A stretch of DNA of 64,000 nucleotides from Caldicellulosiruptor bescii DSM 6725 (GTDB lineage Bacteria > Bacillota > Thermoanaerobacteria > Caldicellulosiruptorales > Caldicellulosiruptoraceae), in NCBI RefSeq assembly GCF_000022325.1, contig NC_012034.1:2293501-2357500 (forward strand). Direction: 5' to 3'. Under the pieces are notes generated by a model. It worked only from the letters and a program-made list of their open reading frames with translations. It was not told the origin of the DNA and made no database searches. The translations under genes and the position numbers were made by a program. Numbering within the stretch: the first letter of the stretch is position 1; the number at the start of each line of letters is the position of its first letter. Shown one piece after another: positions 18,599 to 26,859 of this stretch.

Positions 18599-19954
18599 TT
18601 AATCTTTTCCTTTTATGACCCCAAGCGGCTCCATTTTGGCAACAGGAGTAGCAAGCCTGGATGTAATTACTGAATTTATCACAAGTTCAATGTCTTTATA
18701 ACTCTGTGGACTTTCATCTAAAAAATCTTTTAGGTTTTTAGTGTTTATAAGAATCTCTCCGCTTTGCCCCTGTTTTAAAGCTTTTGAAAATTCTTCAATG
18801 GAAATTGTCTTTTTTGCCTTTGTTCGTGATAAAACCCTGCCTGCTCCATGGTTGACTGTATGATAACTTATTATATTGTCCTCAATTCCCCTCATAAGAT
18901 ATGAACTTGAACCCATACTGCCAGGTAAAATCACAGGATGTCCTGTCTCAGCAAATTTAGGATTCGGAATCAAATAGTGGTTTGGCGGTAATGCTCTTGT
19001 TGCCCCTTTTCTTATAACAAGCTTTTCTCTGTTTGCAAATCTTTCCATGTATGCAATGTTATGTGCAACGTCATATAAAACCCAAGCGTCAATTGAGTGT
19101 TTTTCTAAGACTGATATTATAAAGTTGCTCATATAATGTCTATTTATTTTTGCATAAATAGCTGCTGACTGCATAGCTTTAATATAATCTTTTGCAACCT
19201 TGTTGTCAATTGGCAAAAAGGTAAGCTGCGGGTCTGGCGTAGTGATACCCTTGGATTTCATAACGTCTTTAAATTTCTTTTGATAATAATCGCCAATGAC
19301 CGCTCCAAACCTTCTCGAACCAGAATGTATCATCACAACAAACTGCCCATCGAAAAGTCCCCATTTTTCTGCAATAATTTTATCTATGACATGAAGTTTT
19401 TGAAACTCTATAAAGTGGTTGCCTCCACCCAAGGTTGCAAATTGCTCTTTACCAATCTCATGAGCCTCATCCGGTATTGTGTCAAGGTCAAACTCATGAA
19501 TGAGAACCATCTTGTCTGAAATGTCCTTATCAATCTCTGTATTTTGAAGATACTCTTCATACTTTGTCTTGGAAAGAGCTATCTTTTTGTTTTTCTTACC
19601 AACACCTGTTGGAATCAAATCTTCTACCTCATCCATTATTTTCTTCAAAAGTGCTTTATCTATATCATCTGCAAACTTGTCTGTCAGAATCAGTCTCATA
19701 CCACAACCTATGTCAACACCAACAATTGTTGGTGAAATCCACGCCTTTGACATGTCCCAAACGATTATTGTGCCAATTGAAGTACCTTTGCCTATGTGTG
19801 CATCTGGTGTATAGCCCAAAAATTCTACATTTGGAATTTGGGATGCGTTTTTTGCCTGCTGGAGCACCCCTTCGTCAAGGTCCTTTAAAATTTCTTCTGT
19901 CATGAAGAATATGGCATAATCGTTTGTATAAACACCGTCTCTTATCTTTTTCAT
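18599..19954 (-). CDS. rtcB: RNA-splicing ligase RtcB
   Basis: RtcB joins 2',3'-cyclic phosphate and 5'-OH RNA ends with GTP and Mn2+. Metal-site motifs are visible: VGVDIGCGM (catalytic Cys), GGGNHFIEFQ, HSGSRRFG, and the guanylylated His in TVNHGAGRVLSR. 451 residues is longer than E. coli RtcB (408). GGTGGTGAAG precedes the ATG. No RtcA or archease gene adjoins. Confidence 0.95.
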   Translation of the reverse strand: MKKIRDGVYTNDYAIFFMTEEILKDLDEGVLQQAKNASQIPNVEFLGYTPDAHIGKGTSIGTIIVWDMSKAWISPTIVGVDIGCGMRLILTDKFADDIDKALLKKIMDEVEDLIPTGVGKKNKKIALSKTKYEEYLQNTEIDKDISDKMVLIHEFDLDTIPDEAHEIGKEQFATLGGGNHFIEFQKLHVIDKIIAEKWGLFDGQFVVMIHSGSRRFGAVIGDYYQKKFKDVMKSKGITTPDPQLTFLPIDNKVAKDYIKAMQSAAIYAKINRHYMSNFIISVLEKHSIDAWVLYDVAHNIAYMERFANREKLVIRKGATRALPPNHYLIPNPKFAETGHPVILPGSMGSSSYLMRGIEDNIISYHTVNHGAGRVLSRTKAKKTISIEEFSKALKQGQSGEILINTKNLKDFLDESPQSYKDIELVINSVITSRLATPVAKMEPLGVIKGKD

Positions 19955-20053
19955 AAAAACTTCACCACCGGTTTTGGTTTTTAATCTTTATAGATAACTC
20001 AAAATACATTAAAATATTATTAAATACTATTGTGGGAAAACCAATTTTTGAAA

Positions 20054-20677
20054 ATGAAAGAGTTTGTTTTTTACTTCTTTGCTTTTTTGATAGGAAGTAT
20101 TCCTTTTTCGTATATTATCACAAAGAAATTTTTTAATAAAGACATTACCCATTTTTATGATAATAATCCTGGTGCCACAAATGCATTCAGAGTGGCAGGA
20201 ATAAAAGCAGGTATCCCATCTTTGATATTGGATATCTCAAAAGGTTACTTTACCATATACATCGCAAATACAATCTTTTATCCCCAAAAATTACCGGTGT
20301 ACGTATGTGCTTTCATGGTGGTGTTAGGGCATGCTTACTCAATTTTTCTTAAACTAAAAGGGGGAAAATCAATCGCGAGCACGATGGGAATCCTGCTATT
20401 TTTGTATGGAGTTTTGCCTGTGATATTCTTCTGTCTGGGCACTTTTTTTGGACTTTTGGTGTTCAGAAAAGACAACATAGGAACAGTCCTGGGAATATGG
20501 TCTGTAATACTTTTTGCAGTGCTTTTTAATACCAATGCAAATGACATAATATTTCTAAGTATGCTTTGCCTCTTCTTAACATATCGTCAATTGAGGACTC
20601 GGTCTATTCCTATTGATATCATAAAGGCAATAAAAAATACGATAAAAAAAGCAAGCCATTCCTTTCTGGGGAAATAG
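20054..20677 (+). CDS. plsY: Glycerol-3-phosphate acyltransferase PlsY
   Basis: Polytopic membrane enzyme transferring acyl groups from acyl-phosphate to glycerol-3-phosphate, the first step of phospholipid synthesis. Family motifs are GSIPFSYIITKKF, NPGATNAFRVAG and LGHAYSIFLKLKGGKSIAST. About five membrane helices fit the roughly 207-residue product. Start uncertain: ATG 20054 is taken, TTG 20048 is better spaced from GGGA, and TTG 20030 also opens the frame. It is divergent from rtcB, and its last codons form part of a terminator for the convergent gene. Confidence 0.93.
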   Translation: MKEFVFYFFAFLIGSIPFSYIITKKFFNKDITHFYDNNPGATNAFRVAGIKAGIPSLILDISKGYFTIYIANTIFYPQKLPVYVCAFMVVLGHAYSIFLKLKGGKSIASTMGILLFLYGVLPVIFFCLGTFFGLLVFRKDNIGTVLGIWSVILFAVLFNTNANDIIFLSMLCLFLTYRQLRTRSIPIDIIKAIKNTIKKASHSFLGK

Positions 20678-20684
20678 CTTGCTT
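20643..20684 (-). terminator. Terminator of the radical-SAM gene, overlapping the plsY 3' end
   Basis: On the minus strand AAGCAAGC (20677-20684) pairs with GCTTGCTT (20649-20656), followed by seven T. The hairpin includes the plsY stop codon, so the two convergent genes share it. Confidence 0.8.
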
Positions 20685-20708
20685 TAACTAAAATTTCTTT
20701 CACCAATT

Positions 20709-22106
20709 TCATCTTTTAATCTCTTCAATAACAGACAAATCAACCTTATTCTGAGGAACACCTTGTTTTCTCTGCTCCCAAAGCTTATCTGCAACCCTGC
20801 CCCAAGCCTCTGAATATTCAATAAGTTTGTTTGCAAGTTCTTCAGCTGTCTCTGTCTCACCACCAATTTGTGTTGGGTGCGCACCAGATTCTTCAACAAT
20901 CTGTTTGAGCTTGAGTGGATTGTCTATCATAGGACATGGTCGCAGATGGTTCTCATTAAATGGAATATTCTTTCTGTATGCCATAAACAGTGGAGATTTT
21001 AAAGCATCCAAAAGCGAACATTCTTTTATATTGACGTTTGAAAAATGGATAAATGCGCAAGGTTCAACATCACCGTTTGCGTTGATATGAAGATATCTTC
21101 TACCGCCTGCAATACACCCACCAGCAGGCTCACCATCGTTCCAGAAATCAAGCACAAATATCGGTTTTGACCATCTTATTTCTTCTATTCTTCTATACAT
21201 GTAAGCTCTTTGCTCTGGTGTTGCCATGTATGATATATCCGCATCCTTGCCAACAGGAACATATGTGAAGTACCAGCCAAACTTTGCTCCTTTTTCTATC
21301 AAGAAGTCTATATATTCATCAGAGGATACCTCTTCAACGTTATACCTGTGATACGTGGTTGAAAATCCAAACACAACGCCTGCTTCTTTGAGCTTTTCCA
21401 TTGCAGTTACAACCTTCTTGAATACACCTTGGCCACGTCTTTCATCTGTTGACTTTTCAAATCCGTCTATGCTAATTGCAAATGCCAAGTTGCCCACTTT
21501 TGCAACCTTGTCGATGAAATCATCGTCAATCAAAGTAGCATTTGTAAATGACAGGAATACTGTGTCTTCGTACTTTTCACAAAGCTTTAAGATATCATCT
21601 TTTCTCAGAAGTGGCTCTCCACCTGAGAAGATTATAAAGTAAATTCCAAGCTCCTGAGCCTCTTTTACAACCCTGTCAAGTATTTCATAGTCAAGTTTTG
21701 CAGCTTTGTGGTACTCTCCTGCCCAGCATCCTTTGCAGTGCAGGTTACAAGCAGCTGTCGGGTCAATCAAAATTGCATATGGAATATTTATGTCATATTT
21801 CTTAATGAGTTCAAGTTGTTTTGGAACACCAATAAAACCAGCATTCAGGAAGAAATTGATAAGAATCCTCTCTCGAACTCTTGGATTTGTCTCCTTAATA
21901 ATCCTCATTGCATAGTGATGCCAAGAGCTGTTTGGGTCAAGCAGATACTTTTTAGCATTCTGTATATACCATTTGTCTCTATCACGTCTTACTATCTTTT
22001 CTGTAAGGTCTAAAATCTTGCCTATGTTTTCTTCAGGATTGTTCGCAAGATATCTTATTACCTGCTTTAATACAGCTTCACCTATTATCTTCTTTGGAAG
22101 TTCCAT
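20709..22106 (-). CDS. Radical SAM protein with SPASM-like C-terminus
   Basis: The radical-SAM cluster motif CNLHCKGC is at about residue 120, followed by FIIFSGGEPLLRK. A cysteine-rich C-terminal part (GGCIAGGRRYLHINANGDVE, PCAFIHFSNVNIKEC, RPCPMIDNP) suggests auxiliary iron-sulfur ligands. The helical N-terminus (about 1-100) is of unknown function. The substrate is unknown; it resembles MoaA/heme-type uncharacterised radical-SAM proteins of Clostridia. It is divergent from an ArsR-type regulator and has a near-consensus sigma-A promoter. Confidence 0.85.
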   Translation of the reverse strand: MELPKKIIGEAVLKQVIRYLANNPEENIGKILDLTEKIVRRDRDKWYIQNAKKYLLDPNSSWHHYAMRIIKETNPRVRERILINFFLNAGFIGVPKQLELIKKYDINIPYAILIDPTAACNLHCKGCWAGEYHKAAKLDYEILDRVVKEAQELGIYFIIFSGGEPLLRKDDILKLCEKYEDTVFLSFTNATLIDDDFIDKVAKVGNLAFAISIDGFEKSTDERRGQGVFKKVVTAMEKLKEAGVVFGFSTTYHRYNVEEVSSDEYIDFLIEKGAKFGWYFTYVPVGKDADISYMATPEQRAYMYRRIEEIRWSKPIFVLDFWNDGEPAGGCIAGGRRYLHINANGDVEPCAFIHFSNVNIKECSLLDALKSPLFMAYRKNIPFNENHLRPCPMIDNPLKLKQIVEESGAHPTQIGGETETAEELANKLIEYSEAWGRVADKLWEQRKQGVPQNKVDLSVIEEIKR

Positions 22107-22140
22107 ATACTTATCACCCCTTTTTTCTTGCTCGACTTTA

Positions 22141-22170
22141 ATTATAACTCTCTTGTTTCTAATGTGTCAA
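22141..22170 (-). promoter_or_regulatory. Sigma-A promoter of the radical-SAM gene
   Basis: TTGACA (22165-22170) and TATAAT (22141-22146), both perfect, with an 18-nt spacer, about 35 nt upstream of the start codon. Confidence 0.85.
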
Positions 22171-22206
22171 TAGTTATATATGCATATGTGTATATAAATA
22201 TGTTTA
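22171..22206. promoter_or_regulatory. AT-rich palindromic tract, possible ArsR-type operator
   Basis: Between the divergent radical-SAM and arsR-type genes is a run of alternating TATATGCATATGTGTATATA. ArsR-family operators are often such ATAT-rich imperfect palindromes, so self-regulation and control of the divergent gene is a reasonable inference. The composition alone could also be chance. Confidence 0.35.
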
Positions 22207-22273
22207 TTTTTTTTCAAAAACGTGATATAATGATACTTGTCATAACTACAACTTAAACGAAGGGGAGCAAAAA

Positions 22274-22591
22274 ATGACAAGGCTGAATGAAATACTGTAT
22301 GCTCTTTCAGACACAACAAGGCTCAGAATTTTAAATATATTGGCCCACCGCGAACAAAATGTAAGCAGTCTTGTTCAGTTGATTCAGGAAAGTCAGCCAA
22401 AAGTGTCTCGCCACCTTGCTTATCTTAAAAATGTTGGGCTTATAGAAGCCAGAAACCATGCGCAAAAAAGAATCTATTCAATAAAAGAGGATGTGTTTGA
22501 AAAATACCCATTTTTAAAAGCTCTCATTCAAGACCTTGCAAAGGTAGATATGTTTGCGAATGATTTAAAGTTACTTTATTCTGCAACTTAG
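22274..22591 (+). CDS. ArsR-family winged-helix regulator
   Basis: 105-residue DNA-binding protein. LSDTTRLRILNILAHRE (residues 11-27) and SQPKVSRHLAYLKNVGLIEA (recognition helix, about 40-59) are typical of the ArsR family. No Cys or metal-ligand motif is visible, so a non-metal signal is likely. AAGGGGAG precedes the ATG. The divergent radical-SAM gene is the obvious candidate target. Confidence 0.88.
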   Translation: MTRLNEILYALSDTTRLRILNILAHREQNVSSLVQLIQESQPKVSRHLAYLKNVGLIEARNHAQKRIYSIKEDVFEKYPFLKALIQDLAKVDMFANDLKLLYSAT

Positions 22592-22640
22592 TTTTTTATT
22601 TATTATTATTTGAAAATCGAGTTTTAAAATTAAAAAGAAA

Positions 22641-22679
22641 AAGGGACTGTCCAATAAGATGTTGGGTAGTCCCTTCTTT
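22641..22679. terminator. Bidirectional terminator with CTGTCCAA arm
   Basis: AAGGGACT (22641-22648) pairs with AGTCCCTT (22668-22675), with T-rich runs on both sides. It serves the convergent arsR-type gene and vanZ. Its arms resemble those of the terminator at 56990-57026. Confidence 0.75.
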
Positions 22680-22739
22680 ATAATATTTGTTTGAATATAA
22701 TTAATAATAAGCACTCAAAATATTTTTAGTCAGCTACTT

Positions 22740-23324
22740 TTATCTAAATATTTTTTGCCCCAAAATATAGTTAATAAACTTGTCATTTTTCAAATTCGAT
22801 TTTTTTGTAATTGCTTTTAAAATAACGGTAAACAGTTTCCATAAAATAAAGCCCATAAAAACACCAAAGGTATTTAAGACAATATCATTTATATCACATG
22901 TTCTGTACGGGAATTTTATCAAAAAAGAAATAAGCAGTTGAAGTAATTCAACACTTATTGAAAAAGTTATACCTTTCAATAATACCTTTTTTATTGATTT
23001 ATTTCTTAATAGTGGCAATAAAAAACCAAAAGGAATTGTAAGCAAAATGTTATAATAAAATTGTCTATTTAAAGTAATATTAGCAAATGGTTTTATATTT
23101 ATTGTTGAGAGAATATCTATTTTTGAAGATATTTCTCTAATGGTTGGTGAAAAGATAGGAATTGGGAATATAGTAAATCTTAATACCTGTAAGATATATA
23201 TAAAGAACAAAGCATTGAAAAAAACAGAGATGAACTCCTCATTTCTTTTTTTTCTCAAATAAACACAGTACATTATCAACAAGAGTATTCCTAATAGCCA
23301 TATAGAAATATCAAAGTCTAACAT
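22740..23324 (-). CDS. VanZ-family membrane protein
   Basis: 194-residue protein with about five membrane helices. The VanZ signature is NIKPFANI (about 76), YYNILLTIPFGFLLPLL, VELLQLL and DINDIVLNTFGVFMGFILW. The VanZ founder gives low-level teicoplanin resistance, but most members have unknown roles. It lies 29 nt after the restored stop of the frameshifted gene at 23354-23787, so the two probably form an operon. Confidence 0.85.
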   Translation of the reverse strand: MLDFDISIWLLGILLLIMYCVYLRKKRNEEFISVFFNALFFIYILQVLRFTIFPIPIFSPTIREISSKIDILSTINIKPFANITLNRQFYYNILLTIPFGFLLPLLRNKSIKKVLLKGITFSISVELLQLLISFLIKFPYRTCDINDIVLNTFGVFMGFILWKLFTVILKAITKKSNLKNDKFINYILGQKIFR

Positions 23325-23353
23325 CCTGTACCACCACTTTCACCAACAATAGT

Positions 23354-23787
23354 TTATTCTGTCTTCAAAATTCCACTACCTTTTATATTGTATCCATCAT
23401 TTTCTATTTTGTAAAATACAAGATAATATTGTCCTGACTTTTGTTCTCCAAAAGATTTGGAAAATTCGACTTTTGTTCCTTCAGGTAATTGTGGTATAAC
23501 ATCTCCCTTTCAACATTTTCATCAAGTCCAAAACTTGATTTCCAAACTTCATACTTAATTCTATTTGGAGTTTCACCAAACCAGCTATCTTTAGAATAAA
23601 TCCATATTTTCCCACTTATGCTCATTTCCCCAGCATCCATTTTATGATATATACCATTTTCAGCTCCATTTACGTATCGATAATCCATTGTAAAACTCCA
23701 GCTACTTGTATTTGCAAATGAAGGTAGTAAACATACACAACATACAATCAAAATTATTATAACTGATAAATACCTCTTTTGCACCAT
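23354..23787 (-). pseudogene. Exported protein gene with a frameshift
   Basis: The frame starts at ATG 23787 (MVQKRYLSVIIILIV) behind AGAGGTGAT, with a signal peptide of about 25 residues ending near SFANTSS, then DYRYVNGAENGIYHKMDAG. As written it ends at 23404. A switch to the neighbouring frame near 23515 (after DENVERE) continues with VIPQLPEGTKVEFSKSFG, then GQYYLVFYKI and ends GSGILKTE at 23354. The recovered tail has good composition and restores tight spacing to vanZ. This is either a recent mutation or a sequencing error. Function unknown; it resembles small secreted Clostridia proteins. Confidence 0.65.
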
Positions 23788-23890
23788 ATCACCTCTTATT
23801 GGATATATTTGCGATATTACTATTATAAGCTTTTGTTCTTCATTTGTCAAATATATTTTTAAACTTTGCTTTCTTTCTCTTAGTCAACTC

Positions 23891-23918
23891 TTGTTTTTCT
23901 TAAAATATTATGTATAAT
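23891..23918 (+). promoter_or_regulatory. Promoter of the zur-znu operon
   Basis: TTGTTT (23891-23896) and TATAAT (23913-23918) with a 16-nt spacer. The expected transcription start falls at the inverted repeat at 23927-23943. Confidence 0.65.
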
Positions 23919-23926
23919 ATATTTAG

Positions 23927-23943
23927 TTGCAAACTATTTGCAA
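23927..23943 (+). promoter_or_regulatory. Zur-box-like inverted repeat
   Basis: TTGCAAA-CTA-TTTGCAA, a perfect 7-3-7 inverted repeat just downstream of the -10 and ending about 14 nt before the Fur-family start codon. Its place at the start site and the zinc-uptake genes that follow make it the probable Zur operator, an autoregulatory site. Confidence 0.65.
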
Positions 23944-23956
23944 GTAGGTGGAAGGA

Positions 23957-24379
23957 ATGATAAACCAGGACATTAAGTCTATTTTAAATTTACGCAATAT
24001 CAAAGCTACCTGGCAAAGGATTGAAATATACAAGGTTTTAAATAGTTCAAATCAATGTTTATCAGCTGATGAAATACTCAATATGCTAAAAAACAAAAAT
24101 TTCAAAATTAACCTCGCAACTGTATATAGAAATCTTGAACTTTTTGTTCAAAATGGAATTGCAGTGAAATCTACTATAAATAGAAAACATTTTTTTGAGA
24201 TAAAGAAAAGTAGCCATCATCACTATTTTGTATGTATAAAGTGCAATGCAAAAGCCGAAATTGTAGACTGTAAGATAAATCTAATTGAAGAGGAACTAAA
24301 TAAAAGGAACTTCAAAATTCTGGATCACAATTTGGAAGTGTATGGGATATGCGATAAATGTTGTGGGAGGAAAGAATAA
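23957..24379 (+). CDS. zur: Fur-family regulator, probable zinc-uptake regulator Zur
   Basis: Fur fold with an N-terminal winged helix (ATWQRIEIYKVLNSSNQCLS, INLATVYRNLELFVQNGI), the metal site HHHYFVCIKCNAKAE and a second CxxC (CDKCC) near the end. These two CxxC pairs form the structural zinc site. The following ABC transporter for zinc or manganese and the operator make Zur the best call; PerR or Mur cannot be excluded. I start at ATG 23957 with AGGTGG 6 nt upstream. It overlaps znuA by 1 nt. Confidence 0.82.
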   Translation: MINQDIKSILNLRNIKATWQRIEIYKVLNSSNQCLSADEILNMLKNKNFKINLATVYRNLELFVQNGIAVKSTINRKHFFEIKKSSHHHYFVCIKCNAKAEIVDCKINLIEEELNKRNFKILDHNLEVYGICDKCCGRKE

Positions 24380-25242
24380 TGAAGAAGATAAAGCTGCTAA
24401 CTATACCCCTTCTTATTAGCTTCATGGTTTTCTTAAGTAGCTGCAAAAATGAATCTTTAACTACCACCAAAGGCACAGTCTACACTACTATCTATCCTTT
24501 GTATTCTATTACAAAACTTATAGCAGGGCAGAAACTGACAGTTGAAAAGCTTGTAAAGGACGGTGCGGAAATTCACTCATTTGAACCATCTTCACGTGAC
24601 ATTGCCAAAATCACATCAGCAAAGGCGGTGATATATCTCGGGCTTGTTGACGAATGGGTTAAAAAACCTCTTGAGGGAACAAAGGTCAAAATCTTTAGAG
24701 CATCTGAAGGTATAGGATTTGTAGATAATGACCCGCACATATGGACATCACCGAGGCTTTTAAAGAAAATAGCAAGAAACATTGAAAATTTCTTGACAAG
24801 CTTAGATCCAAAAAACAAAAGTTATTACCAAGAAAATGCTTCAAAGCTAATTGCAAGTCTTGATAAACTTAATAAGGAATTTTCTTCTGTTGTGAAAAAC
24901 TCAAAAAGAAAAGAATTTCTAATTGCCCATCCCTCTTTTGGATATTTAGCAAGAGACTACAGCCTCAAGCAGTATTCAATTACAGGTGTGAATGAAGAAG
25001 AAGAGCCCTCGGCTCAAAAAATGAAAGAGATTGTTCAGCTTATAAAGGAAAAGAACATAAAGTACATTCTTGTTGACCCAAATGAAAATTTGCCTGCTGT
25101 AAAGACAATCGCAAAAGACACTGGTATCAAAATTGTAAACATCTATGGAATGGGAATTGTAAACTCATTTCAAGCAAAAAATGAGACAATACTCAGCCTT
25201 ATGGAAAAGAACATAAAAGCATTTGAGATGGTTTTAAAATAA
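24379..25242 (+). CDS. znuA: Zinc ABC transporter substrate-binding lipoprotein (ZnuA-like)
   Basis: Cluster 9 (TroA/ZnuA) binding protein. The lipoprotein signal ends at LSSC (about residue 21). Metal-ligand candidates are His in GAEIHSFEPSSRD and DPHIWTSP, and IAHPSFGYLARDY. No long His-rich loop is present. About 287 residues. The start ATG 24379 overlaps the zur stop region, so the genes are coupled. Confidence 0.88.
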   Translation: MKKIKLLTIPLLISFMVFLSSCKNESLTTTKGTVYTTIYPLYSITKLIAGQKLTVEKLVKDGAEIHSFEPSSRDIAKITSAKAVIYLGLVDEWVKKPLEGTKVKIFRASEGIGFVDNDPHIWTSPRLLKKIARNIENFLTSLDPKNKSYYQENASKLIASLDKLNKEFSSVVKNSKRKEFLIAHPSFGYLARDYSLKQYSITGVNEEEEPSAQKMKEIVQLIKEKNIKYILVDPNENLPAVKTIAKDTGIKIVNIYGMGIVNSFQAKNETILSLMEKNIKAFEMVLK

Positions 25243-25265
25243 ATGTTGTGGGAGAGAAAACCAGA

Positions 25266-26015
25266 ATGATTGAACTTATAGATGTAAACTTTTATATTGA
25301 TCAGAAAAGAATCCTAAAAGACATAAACCTCAAAGTTCAAAAAGGTGAGTTTGCTGCCATAGTCGGACCAAACGGTTCTGGTAAGTCAACACTTTTGAAT
25401 ATAATCTCAGGGATTTACACCCCTACAAGTGGGAAAATACTAATATTTGGCAAACAGCATCTTACGCTGCAGGATAGGCAGAAAATATCCTTTGTTCCTC
25501 AAAAGGTCACAAATTTTAACCAGAGCTTTCCTTTGAGCGTTTTTGAAACTGTACTTTTGGGACTTGTGCCAAAAAAGGGATTGCTCCAGAGATTTTCAAA
25601 ACAGGACTTAGAAAAAGCCGAAAGCATTTTAGAAAAGCTTCAAATAAAGCAGCTCAAAAACAGGCTCATTGGTGAGCTTTCTGGCGGACAGCAGCAAAGA
25701 GTATTTTTAGCCCGCGCGCTCATATCCGACCCACAAATACTTCTTTTAGATGAGCCAACTGTCGGGATAGACAGTCTCTCTGAGCAGCTTCTTTTTGAAA
25801 TTCTTGGAGAGAAAAAGAAAGAAGGAACCACAATATTGATGGTAACACACGATGTGTATGCTGTAACTCAACATGCTGATACTATAATTTGTATGGGTGA
25901 TGGTATGATTTACACTGCTTGCAGAGCAAAAGAGTTTTCCCCCTCAAAGTTTGAAAGTGTGTACAAATATAAGATAAAGAAAATTGAGCACAGGCACTCT
26001 TATATTAAAAAATAA
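25266..26015 (+). CDS. znuC: Zinc ABC transporter ATP-binding protein (ZnuC-like)
   Basis: ABC ATPase. Walker A is GPNGSGKST, the Q-loop is VPQKVTN, the signature is LSGGQQQRVFLARAL, Walker B is ILLLDEPTVG, and the H-loop is MVTHDVY. ATG 25266 is the probable start, 23 nt after znuA; a GTG 18 nt upstream is also in frame. About 249 residues. Confidence 0.92.
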   Translation: MIELIDVNFYIDQKRILKDINLKVQKGEFAAIVGPNGSGKSTLLNIISGIYTPTSGKILIFGKQHLTLQDRQKISFVPQKVTNFNQSFPLSVFETVLLGLVPKKGLLQRFSKQDLEKAESILEKLQIKQLKNRLIGELSGGQQQRVFLARALISDPQILLLDEPTVGIDSLSEQLLFEILGEKKKEGTTILMVTHDVYAVTQHADTIICMGDGMIYTACRAKEFSPSKFESVYKYKIKKIEHRHSYIKK

Positions 26016-26037
26016 CAAAATAACAGGATGTGATATT

Positions 26038-26853
26038 ATGCTTCAATATGAATTTATGCAAAGGGCTTTTTTAGCAGGTGTGCTGGTTAGCATTATGACT
26101 TCACTTGCAGGAAACTTTCTTGTTTTAAAGAGACTTTCACAGATAGGAGACTCTCTTTCACATACAGCAATTGTTGGTGTTGCAGCAGCATTGTTATTTA
26201 ATTTTAGTCCAACCATTGGAGCAATTATCTCAACAGTTGTATTTGCTTTGGCTATGGAGTATTTCAAATCAAGATTTAAAAGGTTTGAGGAAATATCCCT
26301 TGCTCTTACTTCAATAACCGCCCTTGGCCTTGCCTCAGTTCTGTTTGGAATTTTAAAAAGCAGTAGCAATTTAATGAGCTTTCTTTTTGGAAGCATAGTA
26401 ACAATTGGGAATGAAGATGTATGGATTATCTTTGCAGTATGCCTTGTAACAGTCACTTTTATAGCAATGTTCAGAAAAAGACTTATTCTTGCTACATTTG
26501 ATGAAGTTAGCGCAATGGTCTCAGGAATAAACACAAAACTACTTGATTTTTTGCTGGGTATAATTTCAGCAACAATAATTGCTGTTTCGGTCAAGATTGT
26601 GGGCGGTCTTTTAATCTCAAGCTTGATTGTTTTCCCAACAGCAATTGCGATAAGATTTTCAAAAAATTTTAGAATGCTTCAAGTAGTTTCACTTTTAGTA
26701 TCTTTAATTGCTATAATAAGTGGTTTGACTTCTTCTTATTACTTTGACATTCCTCCCGGTGGATCAACAGTTTTGATATTTGTATTAATTTTCTTTATAG
26801 TTGAAATTACTAACATCGCAAGAAAAAGAAGGCTTGTTAAAACTTTCAAATAA
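26038..26853 (+). CDS. znuB: Zinc ABC transporter permease (ZnuB-like)
   Basis: ABC-3 permease with about eight membrane helices. Typical segments are FLAGVLVSIMTSLAGNFLVL, GDSLSHTAIVGVAA and KIVGGLLISSLIVFPTAIA. I start at ATG 26038 (MLQYEFMQRAF) after AGGATGTGAT. It overlaps the convergent yifB gene by 8 nt at its 3' end. Confidence 0.92.
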   Translation: MLQYEFMQRAFLAGVLVSIMTSLAGNFLVLKRLSQIGDSLSHTAIVGVAAALLFNFSPTIGAIISTVVFALAMEYFKSRFKRFEEISLALTSITALGLASVLFGILKSSSNLMSFLFGSIVTIGNEDVWIIFAVCLVTVTFIAMFRKRLILATFDEVSAMVSGINTKLLDFLLGIISATIIAVSVKIVGGLLISSLIVFPTAIAIRFSKNFRMLQVVSLLVSLIAIISGLTSSYYFDIPPGGSTVLIFVLIFFIVEITNIARKRRLVKTFK

Positions 26854-26859
26854 GCCTTC
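26825..26859. terminator. Terminator spanning the overlapping ends of znuB and yifB
   Basis: GAAGGCTT (26828-26835) pairs with AAGCCTTC (26852-26859), with a 16-nt loop that contains coding ends of both genes. On the minus strand it is followed by TTTTTCTT, a good terminator for yifB; on the plus strand the T-tract is short. Confidence 0.7.
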
